Under the pieces are notes generated by a model. It had not been told where the DNA came from. It saw nothing but the letters and a program-made list of their open reading frames with translations, and searched no databases. From Pseudonocardia oceani (GTDB lineage Bacteria > Actinomycetota > Actinomycetes > Mycobacteriales > Pseudonocardiaceae), in NCBI RefSeq assembly GCF_019263585.2, contig NZ_JADQDF010000001.1, positions 1,426,001 to 1,490,000 of the forward strand: a stretch of DNA of 64,000 nt, read 5' to 3'. Positions 28,022-36,839 of this stretch are shown here, piece after piece. Position 1 is the first letter of the stretch. Every line of letters begins with the position of its first letter. A program made the position numbers and the translations under genes.

Positions 28022-31000
28022 AGATCCCCGCCGTCGCCCGCCGCGCCGGGTGGAACCTCGGCGACCAGATGCTCGTCAGCCTCACCAACTCGGTGCTGTC
28101 GTTCATGGTCGCCAACTCGGTCGACGCCCCGTCCTTCGGTGGCTTCTCCGTCGCGTTCACGGTGTTCGCGCTGGTCATCAGCGGTAGCCGGGCGCTCGCG
28201 ACGTCGCCGCTGAACATCCGGTTCACCGACGCCGAGGAGGACGAGTCCCACCGCTCGGCGGGCTACGCCACCGGCACGGCGCTCACCATCGGTTTCGTCA
28301 CCGGCGTCGGCTGCGGCATCGCCGGGCTGCTGCTCGACGGCCCCGCGTCGGCCGCGCTGCTCGCGCTGGCCGTCGTGATGCCGATCGTCGTGGTGCAGGA
28401 CTCGTATCGCTACGTCTTCTTCTCCCGCGGCCGCCCGTCGGCCGCCGCGCTCAGCGACGGCACCTGGACGCTGTTCCAGCTCAGCGCCGTCGCCGCGCTG
28501 CTCGTGTTCGGCGCCGAGTCGGTCGGCCTGCTGATCCTCGCCTGGGGCGTCTCGGCCCTGGCCGCCGTCGCGATGGGCATCAAGCAGTCGGGCACGTTCC
28601 CCGACCCCCGCCGCGCCCCCGCCTGGTTCCGCGAGCACCGCGACCTCACCGGCTACCTCTTCGCCTCCGCCGCCACCGCCCACGGCGCCAACCAGGGCGC
28701 GATGCTGGTGATCGCCGGTGTCGGCACGGTGCAGGCGCTCGGCTCGCTGCGCGGCGCCGCCCTGATCCTGGGGCCGACCTCGATCCTGTCCTCGGCCGCG
28801 ATGAGCTTCGCGATCCCCGAGTTCTCCCGGCGCCGCAAGACCATGACCGACCGGCAGTGGCTGCTCGCCGCCGTCGGCGTCTCCGGCGCCGTCGCCTTCC
28901 TGGGCCTGTGCTGGGGCTCGTTCTTCCTGCTCGTGCCCGACCAGGTCGGCATCTTCCTGCTCGACGACACCTGGCAGGGCACCTCGGAGATCCTGCTCGC
29001 GGCGGTCGTCGCCCAGGTCTTCGCCTGCGGCACCATCGGCCCGGTCGTGATGCTCTACGCGATCGACCGCGCGTCGTCGACGCTGCCGATCCAGATCGTC
29101 CTCGGCTCGCTCACCTTCCTCGGCGGCGTCGGCGGCGTCACGCTCGCCGGGGCGCCCGGTGCGCAGTGGGGCTTCGCGCTCGCCAACCTCGTCGTCATCC
29201 CGTTCTGGTTCTACCGGCTCTGGCGCGAGCTCAAGAAGCGCCGCGACCTCCTCGACCAGGAGGCCGAGGTCGATCCGGACCCGGTCGACGACGAGACCAC
29301 CGCGGTGGCCGCCCGCCCGTCGCGCAGCAACCACTTCATGGACGACCTGTCGTCGGCGCAGATGCAGACGATGATCATGCCGAGGATCGAGCCGCGGGAG
29401 CCCGCGTCGCGGCCGGCCATGCGCCCCGTCCAAGTCCCCCGGCTCGACGCTCCCCGGGTCGACGCCGACGCCACGCAGGCCGTCCCCACCCAGGCCGCGG
29501 CCGACGTCACCGAGGCCGTCCCCACACTGTCCGCGTCCGAGGCCACGCAGGCCGTGGCGACGCCCTCCCCCGATCCGGCCCTCGCGGTCGCGCCGGACGC
29601 GGAGGCCACGCAGGTCACGCTCGCGAAGGCGCCCCGTGCACCGTCCTCGCGCTCGGGGCCGGAGTCCCGCTCCGAGTCCGACGGATCCGCCGCCGATCGC
29701 GCCCGACCGGCCGGCTCCCCCCACTCCGCTCCCGCCGACCGCGCTCCGGCCGGTCGCACCGAGGACGACCGCGCCGGGAACGACCGCGCCGGGAACGACC
29801 GCGCCGACGCCGACCAGGCACGGGACGACCGGGCACGGGACGACCGGGCACACGGTGACCGCGTCCCAGCCGATCTCACCGGCGCCACCCTCTCCGGCGC
29901 CGACCTGTTCCGCTCGCGCACCCATGCTGAGCCCCCCACCTCCGACGCCTCCCGGCCCGACGGAGCGCGGCCCGACGGAGCCCGGCCCGCGTACGACGGG
30001 GTGCCCCAGCCCGGCCACCCGGGACCGCAGCAGTCGCCGGAGTCGCCGCAGCCGCAGGGCGTCCAGCCCTCTGCCCCGCTGTCGCCGATCCGACAGCCCG
30101 CCACCCAGCAGCCCCCCGCCCCGCAGCCCCCCGCCCCGCAGCCGACGCGGTCCGGCCCCCCGCCTCGCTCTGTCCCCGGCGGCCCCGCATCCGGCGCCCC
30201 GACACCGGGTGGCTCCGTGCCCGGCGGACAGGCACCCGGCGGACAGGGCCCGCGCCCGTACGGCCCACCCCCCGGCAACGCTCCCGTCCCGCCCTACGGC
30301 CGCCCGCCCGTCGGTCCGCACCCCCAGGGTCCGGTCGGCCAGCGCCCGCCCGCGCCCTACCCCGGCGGCCCCCAGCCCTACGGCCCCCCGCAGGGCCCCG
30401 GCCCCTACGGCCCCGGCCCCCACCAGCAGGGTCCGCACCAGCAGGCTCGCCCCGGACAGCACGCTCCTGGCCAGCCCGGTCCCGGCCGGCCCGGTCCTGT
30501 CCAGCAGCGTCTGGGGCCGCAGGGCTCTGGGCAGCACGCTCCTGGCCAGCCCGGCCCCGGACCGCAGGGCCCCGGCAACCGGGGGCCGGGCCACCACGGT
30601 CCTGGCCAGCAGAACCCCGGTCACCCGGGAGCCGGACAGCCGCGCCCCGGTCAGCAGCGCCCTGACCAGCAGGGTCCCGGCCAGCGCGGCCCCGGGCAGC
30701 AAGGCCCTGGACAGCAGGGCCCCGACCAGCCCGGCCCGTACGGCCCCATGGGGCGCGTCCCGCAGCCGCCGCGTCCCGGACCCGGCGCGGGTGGACCTCC
30801 CCATCCCGGTCAGCAGGGCCCGGGCCGACCCGGGTGGCCGCCCGCCGACCAGCAGGGCCAGCCCCACCCCGGCCGATCCCACCCCGGCCCGCAGGGTCCA
30901 GGGAACCAGGACCCTCGCGCGCAGGGACAGGGACCGCAGCAGCCCGGCCGCCGGCCCCAGCCCGACGCGCCCGGCCACCCCCCGCGCGGCGACCGACCCT

Positions 31001-31218
31001 CACCGGCCCCTCGCCCGAACCCCGGCAACGGCCGACGCGCCGAGGGCGGGAACGGCCACGGCAACGGCCAGAACGGGAACGTGAACGGCGGCGCGAACGG
31101 TAACGGCGACGCCCCGAACACGAGCGCCGGCGACGACCAGGACCGCGTCCCCTCCCCCTCCGACGCCGACGCCGACCGGTCCGACGAGCCCCGCCGCAAC
31201 GGCCACCCCCGCCCCTGA
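28015..31218 (+). CDS. Wzx/MATE-like polysaccharide flippase with a ~640-residue low-complexity tail
   Basis: A 1067-residue protein. Residues about 10-410 form a multi-helix polysaccharide exporter of the Wzx/MATE type (many hydrophobic segments, short basic loops, ending at FWFYRLWRELKKRRD), expected to flip lipid-linked repeat units across the membrane. Everything after about residue 420 is low complexity. First come Thr/Ala/Glu repeats with TQAV motifs, next DDRA repeats (DDRAGNDRAGNDR), a short pentapeptide-like LTGATLSGADLF, and finally about 350 residues rich in PGQQGP-type triplets. The tail should be cytoplasmic if the helix count is even. Normal flippases end where the helices end, so the tail is exceptional. 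See the leader peptide for the start. Confidence 0.88.
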   Translation: MVKIPAVARRAGWNLGDQMLVSLTNSVLSFMVANSVDAPSFGGFSVAFTVFALVISGSRALATSPLNIRFTDAEEDESHRSAGYATGTALTIGFVTGVGCGIAGLLLDGPASAALLALAVVMPIVVVQDSYRYVFFSRGRPSAAALSDGTWTLFQLSAVAALLVFGAESVGLLILAWGVSALAAVAMGIKQSGTFPDPRRAPAWFREHRDLTGYLFASAATAHGANQGAMLVIAGVGTVQALGSLRGAALILGPTSILSSAAMSFAIPEFSRRRKTMTDRQWLLAAVGVSGAVAFLGLCWGSFFLLVPDQVGIFLLDDTWQGTSEILLAAVVAQVFACGTIGPVVMLYAIDRASSTLPIQIVLGSLTFLGGVGGVTLAGAPGAQWGFALANLVVIPFWFYRLWRELKKRRDLLDQEAEVDPDPVDDETTAVAARPSRSNHFMDDLSSAQMQTMIMPRIEPREPASRPAMRPVQVPRLDAPRVDADATQAVPTQAAADVTEAVPTLSASEATQAVATPSPDPALAVAPDAEATQVTLAKAPRAPSSRSGPESRSESDGSAADRARPAGSPHSAPADRAPAGRTEDDRAGNDRAGNDRADADQARDDRARDDRAHGDRVPADLTGATLSGADLFRSRTHAEPPTSDASRPDGARPDGARPAYDGVPQPGHPGPQQSPESPQPQGVQPSAPLSPIRQPATQQPPAPQPPAPQPTRSGPPPRSVPGGPASGAPTPGGSVPGGQAPGGQGPRPYGPPPGNAPVPPYGRPPVGPHPQGPVGQRPPAPYPGGPQPYGPPQGPGPYGPGPHQQGPHQQARPGQHAPGQPGPGRPGPVQQRLGPQGSGQHAPGQPGPGPQGPGNRGPGHHGPGQQNPGHPGAGQPRPGQQRPDQQGPGQRGPGQQGPGQQGPDQPGPYGPMGRVPQPPRPGPGAGGPPHPGQQGPGRPGWPPADQQGQPHPGRSHPGPQGPGNQDPRAQGQGPQQPGRRPQPDAPGHPPRGDRPSPAPRPNPGNGRRAEGGNGHGNGQNGNVNGGANGNGDAPNTSAGDDQDRVPSPSDADADRSDEPRRNGHPRP

Positions 31219-31652
31219 CCCCACCGACCGCCCGGTGATCGCCGAGACCGTCACCTCACGGCCCCGGCGGCGACCCCGGCGTCACTCTCCCGTCGATCAC
31301 CAGTGTGTGATCACCGGAAGCGCGACCTACGGCCGTCCGCACGACCGTCACCTCACACTCCCGGCGGGTTCCGCCCCCTCACCAGCGCCGGCACACTCCC
31401 GCGCGCGTTCCCGGTTGCCGCGCGCGTTCTCCGCTCCCGCGAGCCGCCGGGGCCGCGCGGGAGCAGGTTCGGCGCGCGGCAACCGGGTCCGCGCGCGGGA
31501 GCGGCCTCAGCGCGACCGATCCTCGACGATCAACGGCGGGAGGTCGTCAGCGGATCTTCCATCACGACCATCCACCCTTGATCAGCGGCGCACCGGCCGC
31601 GCGCGGCCCGACACCCCGACCACGCAGCGGCCGACCTGCACCAGGGCCACCC
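31219..31652. other. 434-bp gene-free region between convergent genes
   Basis: The gap separates the end of the flippase gene from the end of the third GH5-like gene. I see no credible gene in it. It holds a CCGGTGATC/GATCACCGG inverted pair (about 31231-31239 and 31309-31317) and the long hairpin listed separately. Confidence 0.7.
31397..31500. terminator. 104-bp multi-stem hairpin between convergent genes
   Basis: Three nested perfect stems: TCCCGCGCGCG at 31397-31407 with 31490-31500; CCGGTTGCCGCGCGC at 31411-31425 with 31472-31486; and GCTCCCGCG at 31433-31441 with 31456-31464. Short unpaired bulges separate them. The position fits a bidirectional terminator, but it is far larger than the other hairpins here. 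Confidence 0.7.
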
Positions 31653-32765
31653 TCAGGGCGTGAACGTCCGCAGCATCTCCTGCACCAACGGGTCCACGTC
31701 CAGGTTCCCGTACTCGCACTCCGACGCGTTCTCCGGACCGGGCTGCCACGCCCACATCATCGCCCCGGCGTAGCCGGCACCCGTCGTGTAGGCCTCGGCC
31801 TTGAGCCGGGCCTGCTCGGTGCGCTCCGCGAAGTCCCGCTCGCAGTCCTCGCCGGACTCCGAGGCGTAGAGCCCGAACTCCCCCACGATCACCGGCTTGC
31901 CCGCCGACCCGGCGCGGACGTCGGGTCCGTGGTTGGACTCGACCTCGTTCTCGTCGTACTCGTGCATCGAGGCGATGTCGACGCCGGGCGACTCGTTGAG
32001 CGTGGTGAAGTCGGCGTCGTCGCCGACCGCGTACGGGGCGATGGTGCCGGTCGCGAACAGCCGGTCGGGATCGACCTCGTCGGCCGCCGCACCCATCTCG
32101 TCGTAGAACTCGCGCAGCGCGCCGCCCTCGTAGGACGGCTCGTTGAAGTACTCGAACCAGGCGATCGTGGTCTCGCCGCGATAGCGCTCCAGCAGCGAGG
32201 TCATGTGCGCGCGGAAGGCGTCGCGCTCATCCTGGTCCTCGAACCAGCTCGAGTCCTTGTCGGTCTCGCCGCAGCCGCCGATGGCGTCGTCGAGCGTGAT
32301 CGTCAGGTAGACGTCGTGGCGCTTGGCCGACTCGACGGCCGCGTCGAGGCGGTCGAGGTCCCAGCTCTCGAAGAAGAACAGGCGGACGGCGCCGCGGCCG
32401 TCGTGGCGCATCGAGGCGAACCAGGCGTCGACGTCCTCGGCGGACATGCGCTCGTCCTCGTCGCCGCAGTTGCCCGACCAGACGAACGAGTTGTAGCCCA
32501 GCAGCCACCACGGCTGCCCGTTGCGCAGGATGCGGTCGCCGTCGACGGTGATCGGCACATCGGTGCCCAGCCCGTCTGCGGCGGGCGGCGCGCCGGAACC
32601 CCCCGACGGCGACGGGCCCTGGCTGACGATCACCGCGGTGACGACACCGATCACGACGAGCAGGGCCACGCCCGCGCCGATCACGAGGCGGCGGCGACGG
32701 CCGCCGGCCGGAGGTGTGACGCGCAGTGGGGTGGTGGACGGATCGCGGCCCGGTGCGTCGGACAT
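31653..32765 (-). CDS. Membrane-anchored GH5-like glycoside hydrolase (paralogue C)
   Basis: A 370-residue type II membrane protein. A basic N-terminus GGRRRR is followed by a helix at about residues 28-48, a short Ser/Gly/Pro linker and the barrel from about residue 70. The acid/base Glu is near 209 (YFNEPSY) and the nucleophile near 296 (VGEFGLY). It shares long blocks with paralogues A and B (for example WFLGYNSFVW-like and LDDAIGGCGE) but differs near the second catalytic Glu and at the C-terminus, so it is an older copy. It probably acts on extracellular glycan at the membrane face. Confidence 0.87.
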   Translation of the reverse strand: MSDAPGRDPSTTPLRVTPPAGGRRRRLVIGAGVALLVVIGVVTAVIVSQGPSPSGGSGAPPAADGLGTDVPITVDGDRILRNGQPWWLLGYNSFVWSGNCGDEDERMSAEDVDAWFASMRHDGRGAVRLFFFESWDLDRLDAAVESAKRHDVYLTITLDDAIGGCGETDKDSSWFEDQDERDAFRAHMTSLLERYRGETTIAWFEYFNEPSYEGGALREFYDEMGAAADEVDPDRLFATGTIAPYAVGDDADFTTLNESPGVDIASMHEYDENEVESNHGPDVRAGSAGKPVIVGEFGLYASESGEDCERDFAERTEQARLKAEAYTTGAGYAGAMMWAWQPGPENASECEYGNLDVDPLVQEMLRTFTP

Positions 32766-32820
32766 GGTCAGGCGTTCCGGGCTCTCTCGATCACGGCGCG
32801 AAAGCTAGCACGGTCTACCG

Positions 32821-34473
32821 TTACGTCAGTGTCAGCCCGGCGGGGGCCAGCGGCTGCACGCCCAGCAGCACGTCGGCGGCCTTCTCGGCGATCATCATCA
32901 CCGGTGCGCAGGTGTTGGCGTTGACGATCGTCGGCATCACCGACGCGTCGACGACCCGCAGCCCGTCGAGCCCGTGCACCCGCAGCGTCGACGGGTCGAC
33001 CACCGCGTCCTCGCCGGTGCCCATCCGGCACGACGACGTCGGGTGCAGCCCGGTCCGCGCCCGGCTGCGCACCCAGCCGATGAGCTCCTCGTCGGTGTGC
33101 AGGTCGCGGCCCGGCACGACCTCGCCGCCGTCGAACGGGGCGAAGGACGGCTGGTCGAGCAGGTCGCGCGCCACCCGGATCGCCCGCGGCCACCAGTCGC
33201 GCTCGGCCTGGGTCGACAGGTAGTCGAAGCGCAGCGACGGGTGGTCGGTCGGGTCGGCCGAGCGCAGCCGGACGCGGCCGCGCGACTCGGGCCGGGCGGC
33301 CATCAGGTAGAGCTGGTAGCCGTGCTCGTCCACGAGCGACGCCGGGTCGGTGCGCGTGGCGATCGGCGCGAACGCGAGCATGAGGTCGGGGCGGTCCAGC
33401 GACGGGTCGGTGCGCACGAAACCGCCGGCCTCGATCTGCGACGACGCCCCCGGCCCGCGCCCGGCCAGCAGCCACTGCAGCCCGATCGAGGGCCAGCGGC
33501 TGCGGTGGCGCATCGTCATCATCGACACCGGCTGCGTGCACCGGTTCTGGATGTGGATCCCGAGGTGGTCCTGCAGGCCGCGACCGACGGCGGGCAGGTC
33601 GAGCACCGTCTCGACGCCCGCCTCGGCCAGGTGCTCGGCGTCGCCGACGCCGGAGAGCTGCAGCAGGTGCGGCGTCTGGATCGCCCCCGCCGACAGCACG
33701 ACCTCCCCCGCCCGGACCTCGGTCTCCGGCCCGCCGTCGCGCCGCACCCGCACGCCCACCGCGCGCGTGCCCTCGAACACGACCCTCGTCACGAGGACGC
33801 CGCAGCGCACCACCAGGTTCGCCCGGCCGCGCACCGGGCCCAGGTAGGCCTTCGCTGCGGAGACCCGGCGGCCGCGGCGCACCGCGCGGTCGAAGGCGCC
33901 GAACGCCTCCTGCTCCTCGTTGACGTCGCCGGTGACGGCGTAGCCGGCCTCGCGTGCGGCGCCGAGGAACGCGTCGAACAGCGGGTTGTCGACGGGCGCG
34001 GGCACGAGGTCCTGCGGGCCGCAGCGGCCCCGGCTCGGCCCGGCGGCGGGGTTGCGGCTGTTCTCCAGGCGCGCGAAGTAGGGCAGGCAGTGCGCCCAGC
34101 TCCAGTGCTCCATGCCCGGCTCGGCCGCCCAGCGGTCGTAGTCGCCGGCGTGCCCGCGCTGGTAGACGACGCCGTTGATCGCGCTCGACCCGCCGAGCAC
34201 CTTCCCGCGCGGGTGCACGAGCCGCCGCCCCTCGAGGTGCGGCTCGGGCTCGGACTCGAAGCTCCAGTCGTGGGAGCGGCTGCCGACGGCGTAGGCCATC
34301 GCCGCCGGCATCTCGACGAGCAGGTCCCACCAGCGGCTCTCCTGGCCGGCCTCCAGCACCAGGACCCGGACGCCCGGGTCGGCGCTGAGCCGGTGGGCGA
34401 GCACACAGCCCGCCGAGCCGCCGCCGACGATGACGACGTCGATCGCGGGGCCGTCGAACGCGGGGTCGCTCAC
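32821..34473 (-). CDS. GMC-family FAD-dependent oxidoreductase (choline dehydrogenase-like, second)
   Basis: A 550-residue flavoprotein closer to the choline/alcohol dehydrogenase branch than the first GMC gene. It shows VVIVGGGSAGCVLAHRLS for FAD, HPRGKVLGGSSAINGVVY (GMC signature 1), LSAGAIQTPHLLQLSGVG (signature 2), and C-terminal HPTSSCRMG and MPTIVNANTCAPVMMIAEKA with the catalytic His and Asn. It has no BetB/BetT neighbours, so choline oxidation is unlikely; the setting suggests a sugar or lipid alcohol. Its GTG start overlaps the stop of the upstream RSYGGDN-family gene by 4 bp (GTGA), so the pair is coupled. Confidence 0.9.
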   Translation of the reverse strand: MSDPAFDGPAIDVVIVGGGSAGCVLAHRLSADPGVRVLVLEAGQESRWWDLLVEMPAAMAYAVGSRSHDWSFESEPEPHLEGRRLVHPRGKVLGGSSAINGVVYQRGHAGDYDRWAAEPGMEHWSWAHCLPYFARLENSRNPAAGPSRGRCGPQDLVPAPVDNPLFDAFLGAAREAGYAVTGDVNEEQEAFGAFDRAVRRGRRVSAAKAYLGPVRGRANLVVRCGVLVTRVVFEGTRAVGVRVRRDGGPETEVRAGEVVLSAGAIQTPHLLQLSGVGDAEHLAEAGVETVLDLPAVGRGLQDHLGIHIQNRCTQPVSMMTMRHRSRWPSIGLQWLLAGRGPGASSQIEAGGFVRTDPSLDRPDLMLAFAPIATRTDPASLVDEHGYQLYLMAARPESRGRVRLRSADPTDHPSLRFDYLSTQAERDWWPRAIRVARDLLDQPSFAPFDGGEVVPGRDLHTDEELIGWVRSRARTGLHPTSSCRMGTGEDAVVDPSTLRVHGLDGLRVVDASVMPTIVNANTCAPVMMIAEKAADVLLGVQPLAPAGLTLT

Positions 34474-35360
34474 CGCGCCGCCCCCGGCCGGTCCCCGGTC
34501 CCGCGGGCCACCCGTTCCCAGTCGCGGCCGGTGGCGAGATAGGCGGTCTCGAGGTGCGTCGCGAGGTTCGGCGAGGCGGCGACCAGCACGTGGCGGTGAC
34601 CGGGCCGCCGGTGCGAGCGCAGGTTCATGCCCATCTTGAACGGCGCGAGCACCGCCGAGCGGGCGCGGTCGCGCAGGGACGCCGCCGGAGTCAGCAGCAC
34701 GAGGTCGCGCAGCAGCCCGCCCCAGCGGTAGGGCTCGAAGCCCTGGTAGGCGAGGCTGACGTCCCAGTCGCGGTACATGTTCTTGTGCGGCACCTTCGCC
34801 TGCCGGACGAGCGGCAGGTCCGCGCGCAGCGCGCCGACCCGCACACCGAACGTGCTGGTGGTGCCGAGCACGCGCACCCACTCCTGCCCGTCGACGTCCC
34901 ACTCCTGCGCCCGCCAGCCCCGCGGCTGGACGTGCGAGGGGTCGCTGACCCGCCCGGCCGCCCGCTCCGCGGGCAGCGTGCCGTAGAGGGCGAAGTAGTG
35001 GGCGGGGAGCCGCGCGGCCGCGCGGACGAGGTGCTCCAGCGCGTCGGCGGTGTGCAGGTAGTCGTCCTCGCAGAAGTAGACGAGGTCGTCGTCGGCCCAG
35101 CCGCGCTCGCCGGGCAGCCGCAGCGCCGCCATCAGGGAGCCGAACAGGCCCAGCCCCGGCAGCGCGACGACCTCCCCGCGGCCGCGCATCAGCTCCAGCA
35201 CGGGCTCGGCGACCGGGCCGTCGTTGAGGAAGACGAGCTCGTGGTCGACCGCGTCGGCGGCCCGCAGCAGCGAACGCAGCGCGGTCTGCTTGCTGTAGTA
35301 GGGGGGCCGCACCTTGGTGTTGTCGCCGCCGTAGGAGCGGTAGACGATCCGCAGGGTCAC
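34470..35360 (-). CDS. Uncharacterised 'RSYGGDN' family protein, probable glycosyltransferase-like (copy 1)
   Basis: A 296-residue cytoplasmic protein of no family I can name. It opens LRIVYRSYGGDNTKVRPPYYSK, then LVFLNDG near residue 48, an acidic VYFCEDDYLHTADALEHLV, and VLGTTSTFGVRV. The order strand - ND(G) - EDDY resembles a GT-A fold with EDD in the place of DxD, so a glycosyltransferase is likely but unproven. A second, clearly homologous gene lies at 41.4 kb. It starts at a GTG with GGGAG about 10 nt upstream and is coupled to the GMC gene that follows. Confidence 0.75.
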   Translation of the reverse strand: MTLRIVYRSYGGDNTKVRPPYYSKQTALRSLLRAADAVDHELVFLNDGPVAEPVLELMRGRGEVVALPGLGLFGSLMAALRLPGERGWADDDLVYFCEDDYLHTADALEHLVRAAARLPAHYFALYGTLPAERAAGRVSDPSHVQPRGWRAQEWDVDGQEWVRVLGTTSTFGVRVGALRADLPLVRQAKVPHKNMYRDWDVSLAYQGFEPYRWGGLLRDLVLLTPAASLRDRARSAVLAPFKMGMNLRSHRRPGHRHVLVAASPNLATHLETAYLATGRDWERVARGTGDRPGAAR

Positions 35361-35405
35361 CCTCGCTGCTCCCTCGAACGGACGACAGGTCGAGTGAGCA
35401 GAGTG

Positions 35406-35420
35406 GTCGCTCAGAGCGAC
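35406..35420. promoter_or_regulatory. 7-bp perfect palindrome between divergent genes
   Basis: GTCGCTC-A-GAGCGAC lies in the 180-bp gap between the minus-strand RSYGGDN gene and the plus-strand GT4 gene, about 46 bp from the former's start. Size and place suit a repressor operator; no matching regulator is next to it. Confidence 0.35.
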
Positions 35421-35540
35421 GGACTGCAACACGTCCGTCACGTGAGGGATGAGTTGACCGCTACTCCGCGGGCGGGTGGAGGTCGAGCCGCTGTTACGGT
35501 CCTCGCGACCGCCTGACGGACCGGACGCACCTGGAGCGGA

Positions 35541-36839
35541 ATGCCCGAGACCGCGCTCATCATCAGCGCGACGGCCCCGGTGCCCGTCGACAACGGGAAG
35601 CGCGTCGTCCTGCACGGCCTGCTGGAGTACCTCGTCGGCCGGCTCGGCCCGGAGAACGTGCACTACGCGATCGTCGACGGCCCGGGCAGGGAGCGGCCCG
35701 ACTTCCCGGGCGTCGCCCACCGGCTCGACCGCCCCGGCGCCGTCCGCCAGCTCGCCACGCTGGCCCGCCGCGTCCCGCTGGACCGCTCCTACACCGTTCA
35801 GGAGGCGATGTTCGGCGCGGCGACGCTGCGTGACCAGATCCAGGACCTCGTCACGTGGCTGCGGCCCGACATCGAGGTCTACGACACCCTGCGCCTGGGC
35901 CAGCACGCACCCGCGTCACCGCGCGGCCGGCGCCGCGTGCTCTATCTCGACGACCTCTTCTCCGTGCGCTACGACCGCATGCTCGCGGTCGACGAGCGCG
36001 GCGACGTCGACATCAACCCGCTCGGCGAGTTCGCGGCCAACGTGCCCGCGCCGCTGCGCTCGCTGATCCGCCACCGCGCGGTCTACCGCCCGGTGCTGCG
36101 CATGGAGCGCGACCGCATCCGGCGCGCCGAGGCCCGCGTCGTCCACGGCTTCGACACGAGCCTGCTCGTCAACATCGACGAGGTGCACCAGCTGCGCGCG
36201 CTCGCGGGCGTCGACTCGGTGCGGGTCGTGCACGGGATGCTGCCGCCGGTCACGCCGCCGCAGCGCACCCCCGCGCGGCCGCCGGAGCTCGTGTTCCTGG
36301 GCCGGCTCAACATCCCGCACAACGACGACGCCGTGTGCGCCTTCATCCGCGAGGCCATGCCCGAGCTCGTGCGGCGCCACCCGGCCCTGCGCCTGCGGAT
36401 CATCGGCAAGGATCCGAGCGAGGCGCTGCTCGCGCTGGTCGGGCGGCACCCGGGCAACATCGTCCTGGAGGGCTTCGTCGCCGACCTCGACGAGGTGTTC
36501 GCCACCGCCACCGTGTCGCTGGCCCCCCTCCGGTTCGGCAGCGGCGTCAAGATCAAGATGCTCGACGCGCTGGCCCGCGGGGTGCCCACGCTGGCCACCA
36601 CGGTGTCCGTCGAGGGCGTGCCGGTGGCCGCCGACGGCGCGAGCGGCTGCTACGTCGAGGACGACCTGCGCCGCTGGCCCGACCTCGTCGACGAGATGGT
36701 CGAGCCGGCGCACAACGCTCAGCTGTCGAAGGCCGCCGTGGAGTTCTTCGAGTCCGTCTACGGCCGCGAGGTCGTGACGCGGCAGTACGACGAGATCTTC
36801 GGCCTCAGCGCGCCGGGAGCGCCCCGACCAGGCGCCTGA
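35541..36839 (+). CDS. Glycosyltransferase family 4
   Basis: A GT-B fold transferase of 432 residues. The donor half carries LVFLGRLNIPHNDDAV near residue 252, then LRIIGKDPSEAL, IVLEGFVADLDEVFA and VSLAPLRFGSGVKIKMLDALARGVPTLAT, the usual family 4 donor site with Glu replaced by Asp in the E-x7-E region. The N-terminal acceptor half starts TALIISATAPVPVDNGKR. Similar in layout to the next, convergent gene, which may be a divergent paralogue; their 3' ends overlap by 35 bp. It likely adds a sugar to the lipid-linked repeat unit in the cytoplasm. Confidence 0.87.
   Translation: MPETALIISATAPVPVDNGKRVVLHGLLEYLVGRLGPENVHYAIVDGPGRERPDFPGVAHRLDRPGAVRQLATLARRVPLDRSYTVQEAMFGAATLRDQIQDLVTWLRPDIEVYDTLRLGQHAPASPRGRRRVLYLDDLFSVRYDRMLAVDERGDVDINPLGEFAANVPAPLRSLIRHRAVYRPVLRMERDRIRRAEARVVHGFDTSLLVNIDEVHQLRALAGVDSVRVVHGMLPPVTPPQRTPARPPELVFLGRLNIPHNDDAVCAFIREAMPELVRRHPALRLRIIGKDPSEALLALVGRHPGNIVLEGFVADLDEVFATATVSLAPLRFGSGVKIKMLDALARGVPTLATTVSVEGVPVAADGASGCYVEDDLRRWPDLVDEMVEPAHNAQLSKAAVEFFESVYGREVVTRQYDEIFGLSAPGAPRPGA

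Noticed and set aside
30400..30760. Regular short repeats that might suggest a CRISPR array
   Set aside because: The repeats are imperfect 9-18 bp coding units for Pro-Gly-Gln triplets, with no conserved 25-40 bp repeat, no uniform spacers and no cas genes nearby.
27754..30978. 1074-codon minus-strand frame opposite the flippase
   Set aside because: It is a GC-driven mirror of the plus-strand low-complexity tail; no domain, no start context, and the plus strand encodes a clear transporter.
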